Assembly: GCA_023014485.1 (NCBI GenBank)
Contig: JAJOZX010006139.1
Span: forward strand, 210,221 to 274,220
Direction of reading: 5' to 3'
DNA: 64,000 nt
Source: Bathynomus jamesi
Lineage: Eukaryota; Arthropoda; Malacostraca; Isopoda; Cirolanidae
The stretch's first letter is position 1. Each line of letters begins with the position of its first letter. This document shows positions 56,233-64,000 of the stretch, in pieces. A program made the position numbers and the translations under genes. The notes beneath the pieces were generated by a model. That model saw only the letters and a program-made list of their open reading frames with translations. It was not told the origin of the DNA and made no database searches.

Positions 56233-57530
56233 TTGACTTTGCGCCATTACATTACATTTCATTTGGAAAACAAAGCCACTGGGGATCATCCCACTGCATT
56301 AAACACAATAGCTGATAACATCACTGACAGTGCTAATTTAACTCATCAGAATTTAGTGCTCTGTGAACTCCATCAAATTACTGTGGATACTCTCAAAACT
56401 ATTCTGTGGCTTGCTGAGCATGGACTAATTTGGAACAGTCAAGAGTGCTGCAATGTCAACATGGGATTTGTCAACTGTGCTAAGTATTCTGATGGCAAAG
56501 CTTGGTATTGCAAGCACTGTAAATGCTATAAAAGCATTCAGAATGATTCATTTTTCTCAGAGGTGTGTTTTTCTCTTACCAAAGTTGTGGAACTAATATA
56601 CAGATGCTCCCCAGGTTATGTAAGCCTCAACTTATGCAAATTTGACTTTACGTAAATGCTCCCATAAATCCCCTCTGCATCATCTCCAAACTTCTTTTGT
56701 AAAATCACCCTTAATTGTGTTGTAATAATGACTGGAAAGTGCCCAAGTGATCGTAAGAGTGCTACTATACTGTATTTAGTTTTTTAATTTATAAAAAAGT
56801 ATTGTATCTTGTGTTCAATGATTACCTATGGAAGGGTCAATTCCAACTTATGGAAAAATTGACTTGCCTAAAGCCTTCTGGAATGGAACCCTTACGTAAG
56901 TCAGGGACTGTCTGTACTGGTGGTGTATTGCTGTAAAGCAGTTCATTATAATGGAACAGGTTGGTGTAGCATTTGAGGCAATAGTTAATTGGTACATATA
57001 ATTACTTCTGAGATATTTGTGTAATGTGGTCGATTGACTATCTGATGATTATTTATTGGTAGCAGTGGGAGAAAAGTGGAGATTGATGAGTCAAATTTTA
57101 TGTACACCACCATGGATGCTATCATGAAGGGTGCTGGGTGATTGGTTTGGTGGAGCCAGGCTCAATGAATACTGTCCTTGTGCCTGTTGAAGATAGATTG
57201 GCAGCCACCTTACTGCCAATTATTCAAAGCATGTTCTTCCTAACACTCAGATTATTACTGATGAATGGCCTGTCTACCAACAACTGGCAAATCACAACTA
57301 GGTCAACCACTGCCTCAACTTTGTTGACCTAAATGACCCAACAGTCCACACCAACACTGTCAAGGGCAATTGGGCCAATGTTAAAGGAAAGTACCCTATC
57401 AAAGTATGCATTGCACCTCCAATCAACTTTGGTCATCCTACCTACAGGAGTACACCTGGCATTGAGCTTACAGCAAGAACACTTTCATGCATCTTATTTA
57501 TTGGATTCATCACTACTATCCCTTCTGATT
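56233..57530 (+). pseudogene. ISXO2/Merlin-like transposase gene (right arm)
   Basis: N-terminal part 56233-56600: LKTILWLAEHGLIWNSQECC, then a ribbon with NCAKYSDGKAWYCKHCKCYK and SIQNDSFFSE. After the MITE (56601-56914) come KVEIDESNF (first D, about 57080), a region with VLVPVEDRLAATLLPIIQSM, ITDEWPVYQQL (second D, about 57255) and NFVDLNDPTVHTNTVKGNWA (about 57320-57375). The last acidic position of the DDE triad is lysine in both arms. No inverted ends were identified, so it may be an old single-copy relic rather than a mobile unit. Confidence 0.8.
56601..56914. mobile_element. Tigger-type MITE in the ISXO2-like gene (right arm)
   Basis: Mirror of 28719-29028; TA at 56599-56600 and 56915-56916. 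Confidence 0.85.
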
Positions 57531-58046
57531 TAATATTGTGGAGTATATTAAATAAATATTTGGAAAATTTTTTGTGTTTTGTTGCATATTTAGCCAAAAA
57601 AAGTTTTAAAAAATATTTTGATTTTACATACTTAAAACAAAAGATTGCCACCACTTGGGTGTAATGTTTTGTAATAAATTTAATAAATGGCACAGAGAAA
57701 TGTTTGTAATGAACATTTTTAATAGCAGTTTTTTATATAGTCATTTTGGAAAGACAAATTTAAGAGGTCTGTTGAATGTAACTTCTCAGAGAATGTAATG
57801 GTTTTTATATTTTTTGTGGGTGTTTCTGTTGGGAATGTGGGATAAGAGCTGCCCTTGGGGGAAGAAGTTGGGGAAAACCTTCTACAAGAGTGCCATAAGA
57901 TCCTACATATGGAGAGTTGAATTCGAGATTTTGTTCAGTCAGGATCACAGGTTTTTGGGGCTCTCAAAATTTTGTAAGTATAGCTTGTCAGTTTAGTGTT
58001 AATCACAAATTACCAGAATATATCTCTATCTCAGTGCTGTTTTATG
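57531..58046. other. Spacer, no gene seen
   Basis: Mirror of the spacer at 27588-28099. Confidence 0.4.
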
Positions 58047-58053
58047 TAATAAC

Positions 58054-59948
58054 TAGGGTGGTCAAAAGTCAATAAAGTCAAATTGTTTCCTATGGGGCAC
58101 TTTTCGCTGAAACGACTGAAAATGCAATAAAAACACCTGTAGGGGGTATATTACCAAAGTTAATAGGTCAACCAAAAGTCAACTTTTACCTGTTAGGTCA
58201 AAAAATAGCAATGAGGTAAATAAAGTCAATTTTTTGGAATAAATAATTAAAATAACTAAAAATTGGCATCTTTTTGGTTAACTGGCAACTTCGCTGCTCA
58301 TATTTGTCTTATTCAGTTATGTCCGTTCTGGTTTTGGATGTGGTTGTGTTGTATGTATTGTGGTTACTGGTTACCATTTTTGATTTGTGATTTTTTTCTG
58401 ATTTGTAATTTCACTGATTTTGATTTCTTTTGATTTCAGATATTTAAAATGCCAAAAGTTGCAGTTAGTTCTATTGCTAAAGTGCGCGCTATAATTGCAA
58501 ATATCCTAATGAATTCATTTGTTCAGAAAAAATGAGCTATACTGTCAGATTTGTTGTGTTGTGGTCAAGCATGACAAATCCTTTTTTGTGGATAAACATC
58601 GCTCTACCCAAAAGCACCAGCGTGGTATAGACCAAAATGTGGGAAATGAAAAGATGCAAACCCTTTTAAAGTACAAGTCTTCAGATTTTTCGGAAAAACT
58701 TGTGACTACATTTCTGTCAGCCAACATACCTCTTCATAAGTTGAGCAACCCTCATGTGAAACAATTGCTCTCTGAATTAGGTGTAGCAGTGCCTTGCGTG
58801 TCAACTTGCAGATCAATAGCAATGAAACAGGCAGAAAGTGAGTTAAGTAGAATAAAACATTTGCTAGAGGGTAAATTAGTTTTCCTAATTGTTGATGAAA
58901 GTGAAGTAAGGGGCTCAAAATATTTGAACATACTTGCTGGATCTATTGATGTTCCCAAGAAAACATATTTAATCAGGTGCGATGTTCTTCTTGGAAATGT
59001 TAATGCACGAACTGTCATACACAAGATTGACGATACTGTAAAAGAATTCGAGATACCAAGAGAAAATTTCTGTTTACTTCTGTCTGATGCTCGTTACATG
59101 GTGTCAGCTGGAGCGACACTCAAGGAACTTTTTCCAAGACTTTTCCATGTAACGTGTCTTGCGCATCTGTTACATAATTGTGCGATGCAAATAAGAGCAT
59201 TTTATAGTGATGTTGACACTTTAATTGCATGTGTCAAGGCTTCTACTCTTAAAAACAAAAGAAGGAAGGAATTGTTTGCTGAAATAGGAACTCCTCCAGA
59301 ACCGATTGTAACACGTTGGGCAAGCTGGCTGAATGCTGCTTTTTATTATGCAGACAATTTTCCAATGTGAAGACAATTGTGGAAAATTTTGAAGATGAAG
59401 GAATCATTGTTCAGAAGGCTAAAGAGAGTGTTGCTAATGAAAAACTGCCAAAGCAACTAATGTTAATCAAAATGAATTATAGTTTGATTGCTAGCTTAGT
59501 GACTAGGATGGAAGCATCTGATTGCACCATTAGAGAGGCATATGAAACCATTTCTTCTATCAACCTTGGCGAAGATATGTGTTCAGTCAAACAATACATT
59601 GAAACAAGACTCAAGACAATGGTATTTGTGAAATAATTAACCTCAGTAGACCTGAAATCTCACCAACAGTTTATGGTCAGCTTTTGCAATGTCAACCAAC
59701 AACTGCCGCTGTAGAGAGATCTTTCTCCATGCTTAATAAATTATTAAGTAAGGATCGCAATTTTTTGCCAGAAAATGTCGGCAAATACTTCATAATTTAC
59801 CACAATCGGTCAACTGATGTAGAAGAGCAAGAATAAGTAATTAAAGTATCGTTTTTATTATTGAAAGTAAAGGCAACTTTATAAGTCAATTTTTTCAATT
59901 TGTAAGGTCAACTTTCTTAATTTTTTCGGTCAACTTTTGACTGCCCTA
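58054..59948 (+). mobile_element. CGGBP1/ZBED-like hAT transposon (right arm)
   Basis: Mirror of 25694-27587, flanked by TAATAAC at 58047-58053 and 59949-59955. Confidence 0.88.
58449..59836 (+). pseudogene. hAT transposase with CGGBP1-like N-terminus (right arm)
   Basis: Start ATG at 58449. A one- to two-base loss near 58500-58530 breaks the N-terminus. The frame is then open 58519-59370 through the finger (YCQICCVVVKHDKSFFVDKH), the first catalytic D (LIVDESEVRGS), NFCLLLSDARYMVSAG and RWASWLNAAFYY. A base is lost near 59365 and another near 59620, before VERSFSML and the stop at 59834. All three breaks are intact in the left arm, so an unbroken frame existed in the source. Confidence 0.88.
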
Positions 59949-60254
59949 TAATAACATTCACCCTTGCCCTAAAGGCTTGAAATCCTTAAATAATTTAGTT
60001 ATTTTTAATAAACATAAACTCCAACTGGTAAGTTATTTCATCAATCCTTAAGGTTGTGTCAGCGAAAAGTCGGCTGGTAAAGCTGGACAGATACACGTTT
60101 ACCTGTTGCACTCTTAATATATTGGCCAATGTCATCACCTGCAACAACTTGCTTATAATGTATTTGCACAAAAATAGTACTCTTGAAAAGTTATATTGTT
60201 AGGTAGATTATGGCCATATAGTTACGTTTTTGAATTCAGGTGATGACATCTTAA

Positions 60255-60490
60255 GATTAACCCTCAAAACTGAACATACCCAGTTCTTTTAATCTTTCCC
60301 TGTATTCCAATCTTCTTTGGTTAGGGTACACTTGGTTGCCCTATGTTGCACACCTTCAAGCATATCAGTATTATGTCTGAGGTGGGGGGACCAAGTTTGA
60401 ATGTAGTATTCTAAGTGAGGCCTCACATAAGAATTATATAATTTACAGATGACTTCCTTCCTTTTGTAATTAACATTCTTCTTTATAATT
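60255..60490 (-). mobile_element. CR1-type LINE fragment (right arm)
   Basis: Mirror of 25150-25383, the YVRPHLEYYIQ and RLKELGMFSFEG block. Confidence 0.8.
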
Positions 60491-60795
60491 TAATTTGCCT
60501 TATTTTTAGCCTCTAAGCCTAACTGGAAAAATGCATGTTGTGTCTGACAAGTCTGGCATAATTTTATGAGTTGTGCTGAGATGCAAATGAATTTACATTC
60601 ATAATATTTTTTATGTCAGTACTTAAATCATTCCATAGTTTCAGTCCAATGAAAATGGGTAATTTTTGAGATGAAGACAATCTAAATTGAGGTATAACAT
60701 ACTTTGATCTATTTCTGGTCTGATACGAGTGGATTTCTTGATGAGTTACAAAATATTTATTTACCCATTATAAGTTGATGATTTTGTTCGGTACT

Positions 60796-61106
60796 TTGCA
60801 TTATCCTCCCAACACTAATTGTTTTTTATAATGGAAGGAAAATAAAGTACGTTAGCAAACCCTTAATTTTTGCAAAATTTCTGAAATTACATCATTAGTT
60901 TATATGAAATATTCTTACCTAACCTAACTTGAAGCTGGCTAACTACGGCTAATGCCTGCGGTGGCTGTTTTTAACCTAACCTAACCTAACCTAACCTAAC
61001 CTAATCCCAACACTAATTTTTTTTATAATGGAAGGAAAATAAAGTACCATAACCAAAACCAAACCAACATTATATAAAAAATTAGTGTTGGGAGGATAAT
61101 GCAAAA
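60796..61106. mobile_element. MITE containing a telomere-like tract (right arm)
   Basis: Mirror of 24529-24847, with the CCTAA run at 60975-61004. Confidence 0.75.
60975..61004 (-). repeat. Interstitial (CCTAA)6
   Basis: Six perfect units, reverse complement of the left-arm TTAGG run. Same copy number in both arms. Confidence 0.9.
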
Positions 61107-61258
61107 GAACCTTTTGTTCTTACACTTGTAAATAAAAAAAATTTCCAGTTTGATTACATCTTTGAGCTTTAGTGGTTTAGCTCTTTAACTAATGCACTAG
61201 AATGATCAGGAAATCAGCATCAGATAATAACCTTATTAGGTAAGGTAGCTACATTATA

Positions 61259-61594
61259 CAGGAATACCTCAAAATTTGTCATTTTGCAGATTCATCATCA
61301 ATCTTTTCTACCTGTAGTTTTGCAATCCATCATCCACATTAGCAGATTTGTCATTTTTTTTTTTTAAATGTGAAAAAATGATCAAAATTGACAAAATTTG
61401 ACTGTTTACCAATGTGATATATTACATATTTTGCTAAAAAATGAGTAGAAATTGATTAATTAATCTGTTTAATAACATAATACAGTACAATGTTTTCTCA
61501 TTGAAACATGTTATAATCTACCTCAAATTTTGTTATTTTGTATTTTGTCATGTTATTCCAGAACGAATTAATGACAAATTTTGAGGTATTCCTG
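61259..61594. mobile_element. TA-flanked MITE (right arm)
   Basis: Mirror of 24040-24376, same CAGGAATACCTCAAAATTTG ends. Confidence 0.85.
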
Positions 61595-61879
61595 TATAAG
61601 GAAGAATACAAGTATGACACAGAGTTCATAAATCTGTTTAGGAACTATATGTCCAAGTTTAAACATTTAGCAGTGCTTGAAATCTTTTTTGAGATATAAT
61701 TTACATGATAACTCTACTGCAAATTCTTGTCTTGCATTAATACACCAAGAAATTTTGGTACAGTATACTCCTTTACAGCAATTTCTCAATGTTTAGTTCA
61801 TCAAGATAGCTACATATTTTGTTTATTAGTAAAAATCATTAAATTTTTTTGACTGGTATTTAGGAAGAGTTCATGGATA

Positions 61880-63020
61880 TTTTCGGTTTGACAGCCTGTA
61901 ATATTTTTTAACATTACAGTGGAACCTCGACTTATGAACGCCTCTATTTACGACCAAATCGACATACGAACATATTTGCTCCGTGATTTTTCGTTTATTG
62001 CTTTATCTCTCGCATATTTGCTCCGTGATTTTTCGTTTATTGCTTTAATAAGCCCTTCATTATGGCTCCCAAGAAAGTGAAGAGTGATAGTGGCAGTGAA
62101 AAAAGAAAACTTAAATAACCATTGAATTAAAGAGACAGAAAAGAGACAAAACCCCTGAAGAGAGGTGCCCAGTGTTCTTATGGAAGGGGACTCTCCTTCC
62201 AAACAGTAACTTCCCTTCCTTTCCTCATCACCATCCACTCATGCCAGCGATTATCCTCCACAAAGGTACAGTAAAATTATACAGCTTATTAAATTTAGTA
62301 TAATTTTTTTCTCTTATATTTTCTCTTTATAAACTCTTACAAAGCATTAAAAGTACATTATCTGGGGCGCTGGAACGGATTAATTAAATTTACATTAATT
62401 TCAATGGAAAAAATGGATTCGATTTACGACCAATTCGAGGTGCGAACAGGGTCTCGGAACGAATTAAATTCGTAAGTCGAGGTTCCACTGTACTTGTTTT
62501 TTATTGTCCAGTTTTAATGACAATTTCAAAAATAACATTCATGTTTTAGAGAAACAAATAGTGAGGCAGTTATATGCAATTTAACAATTTAAAATATAAA
62601 TTTTTAAACTGTATTGGAATCTTTTTGGTTTGATGGCTGGTGGAAAAAATGAGTCATGGCTACAGGACTGTCAAATTCTAGACTCTACCAACTGGTTAGG
62701 TTAACTGAGTGCCCAGTTAGGTCAACTGTACACCCTTGATGATTGGTTAGATTAAGTCATGATATTTTTGTTAGTTTACTGTCAAAACAAATGAAATATC
62801 ATCATGACTTAACCTAACCAATTGTCATGAGTGTACAGCTGACCTAAAATTTTCAGGGATTTTGAAATCTTAAAGCATATATGATATTCTCTAAACTAAA
62901 ATGTATAACTGCCTCACTATTTGTTTCTCTAAAACATGAATGTTATTTTTGAAATCCTTGATTAAAACTGGACAATAAAAAAACAAGTAATGTTAAAAAG
63001 TATTACAGGCTGTCAAACCG
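61880..63020. repeat. Large foldback element (right arm)
   Basis: Mirror of 22610-23750. Its own two halves, around 61885-61916 plus 62491-62585 and 62895-63020, are inverted to each other. Confidence 0.75.
61917..62490 (+). mobile_element. Tigger/mariner-type MITE (right arm)
   Basis: Mirror of 23141-23714, exactly the same length (574 bp). The remnant N-terminus MAPKKVKSDSGSEKRKLK begins at about 62063. It also contains a 38-bp tandem duplication including TTTGCTCCGTGATTTTTCGT at 61974-62045. Confidence 0.85.
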
Positions 63021-63199
63021 AAAAGATCAGAGTTCACTGGTGGTTAAACATTTCATTACATTGATAAATTCTGATTTAAATATATTCTTAGCTGAATTAA
63101 CATCTTTGCAAGAAAAAGATGCAGTTATACCATCTGCAATCATTATGGAGTTAAGTGCCAGTACCATATATTAGATGAATGTGGAAGGTCATTTATATA

Positions 63200-64000
63200 T
63201 ATATAAAGGTTAATTCCTAGTTTTGGAGGTATCCTCTTAATACACAATGCATATGTATAAGTATATCATTGGATATGCAATAGTTGATTTATGAACAGTG
63301 TGGGGTGGAAACTTTATAATTTTGTGTGTTTTGTAAATAAAAGCGTATATTTTATTATATAGTATTTTTGACATCTAATGTCTGTATCAAGAGCAAATCT
63401 AAGCTAAAATTAGTCACATTTTTGACATTGTAAGGGAAAGATTTGTATCTTTGTGTTTTAAAAAGTTTAAAATATGGAGTTTGATATTAATTCATGCCAA
63501 GGTTGTAATTTTGGTATAATCCAACTTGCTTTACAATTTTATGATGATTTTAATAGTTTATTGGAATTTTGTATTGTACATAAATTAATTTTAAATTGTT
63601 TTAAATGCCCAAAGTGGAAAAATTTTGTCAATCCAGTCACCCATGCCCACATACAAAATATAGAAAGAACATGGAGAGTAATCAAAGCTAATGTTCCAAA
63701 GTGTGGATGACACAAGATATTTTTTCTTGGATATTTGGCCCATGCATCATTTTCTTATTGCTACTGCATCTCTATATAATCCAGGATATTAATAACAGGT
63801 AAGAGGTTCTATTATTATAAGCATGTTATTGTTAATGCCTGGGTTAGATTGAATAGGCCTGCCTAATGCCTGAGTTAGGCTCTTTTTCCACCTTACAGTG
63901 TTCATAAATAAATTATTTCCAATCCAATGGTGTAACTTTTATGCATGTGCAATAAACATTTGAAGGATGTCTCTAAACTAGGAATTTACTAACCTTATTT
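63200..64000 (+). mobile_element. Merlin-like element with fused mini-transposase (right arm)
   Basis: Mirror of 21636-22440. The right end coincides with the end of the window. Confidence 0.6.
63474..63710 (+). pseudogene. Mini-ORF: Cys-pair N-terminus fused to ISXO2/Merlin C-terminus (right arm)
   Basis: Same 78 codons as 21921-22157: NSCQGCNFG, LNCFKCPKWK, then HIQNIERTWRVIKANV. Translation identical in both arms. Confidence 0.7.

Larger units (their letters stand above)
60520..61900 (-). mobile_element. Decayed LINE fragment with two MITEs (right arm)
   Basis: Mirror of 23740-25110. Confidence 0.6.
42822..64000. repeat. Right arm of the palindrome
   Basis: Reverse complement of 21630-42820 with scattered differences. 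The sum of paired coordinates runs from 85642 at the centre to about 85612 (37.6 kb), 85620 (33 kb), 85642 (26 kb) and 85630 (21.6 kb), showing many small indels on both sides. It continues past the window end. Confidence 0.97.

Noticed and set aside
1..64000. Host protein-coding gene
   Set aside because: All frames with recognisable motifs belong to mobile elements or to multicopy uncharacterised families; the remaining long frames lie opposite or inside these.
1..64000. Endogenous virus
   Set aside because: No capsid, envelope, integrase or viral polymerase motifs were seen; all reverse transcriptase blocks are of non-LTR LINE type.

Overview
This window looks like a transposon-rich stretch of an arthropod nuclear genome. 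Exact runs of the arthropod telomere unit TTAGG occur inside elements (six units at 24632 and, inverted, at 60975). Coding blocks are split by spliceosomal-type introns. Every protein I can recognise is an animal mobile-element protein: CR1-type LINE, Tigger, Tc1/mariner, hAT, Merlin/ISXO2, or a related uncharacterised DDE-like family. A decapod or other crustacean is possible but not shown. I found no convincing host gene, tRNA, rRNA or CRISPR array. Almost every coding block carries stops or frameshifts.

Unique left part (1-21.6 kb). A partial, probably three-exon transposase-like gene runs off the left edge. Next come an internally deleted Tigger element (4114-5475) and a three-level nest. 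The nest is a hAT element (5592-14112), holding an element with ~330-bp terminal inverted repeats (6740-13973), holding a related 3-kb element (10314-13354) bounded by a perfect 9-bp target duplication. After this lies a minus-strand CR1-type LINE (about 14775-21548). It was later hit by a BED-finger hAT (15268-19092, itself carrying a Tc1 at 15669-16615), a 255-bp MITE, a 203-bp Merlin-like MITE and a small hairpin.

Palindromic part (21630-64000). The sequence folds on position 42821. Left-arm position x pairs with roughly 85,611-85,642 minus x, and the sum drifts back and forth through many small indels. The arms are at least 21.2 kb each, with essentially no spacer, and the right arm runs off the window. 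From the outer end to the centre, each arm carries: a Merlin-like element with a fused mini-ORF; a foldback with a Tigger-like MITE; decayed LINE pieces with two more MITEs; a nearly complete CGGBP1/ZBED-like hAT; an ISXO2-like gene with a MITE in it; a CR1 LINE with an esterase-type ORF1, hit by a Merlin element that was hit by a mariner; an unclassified DDE element (34644-37596 / 48017-50968); a small zinc-ribbon Merlin element; a second LINE; a third zinc-ribbon element; and a GCAAA-rich centre. Arm differences are few. In the stretches I compared near the centre they are mostly 1-2 bp indels, so an assembly or library fold-back must be excluded before the palindrome is taken as biology.

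Most interesting content: (a) three transposases of two sub-types (7353-13434, 10681-13058, 34930-37339) share a domain order and putative D, D, E residues. Their elements begin TAGG and are flanked by perfect or near 9-bp duplications, as if from one superfamily I cannot name. (b) Short zinc-ribbon Merlin derivatives recur, each near TTAGG-like tracts and a hairpin.
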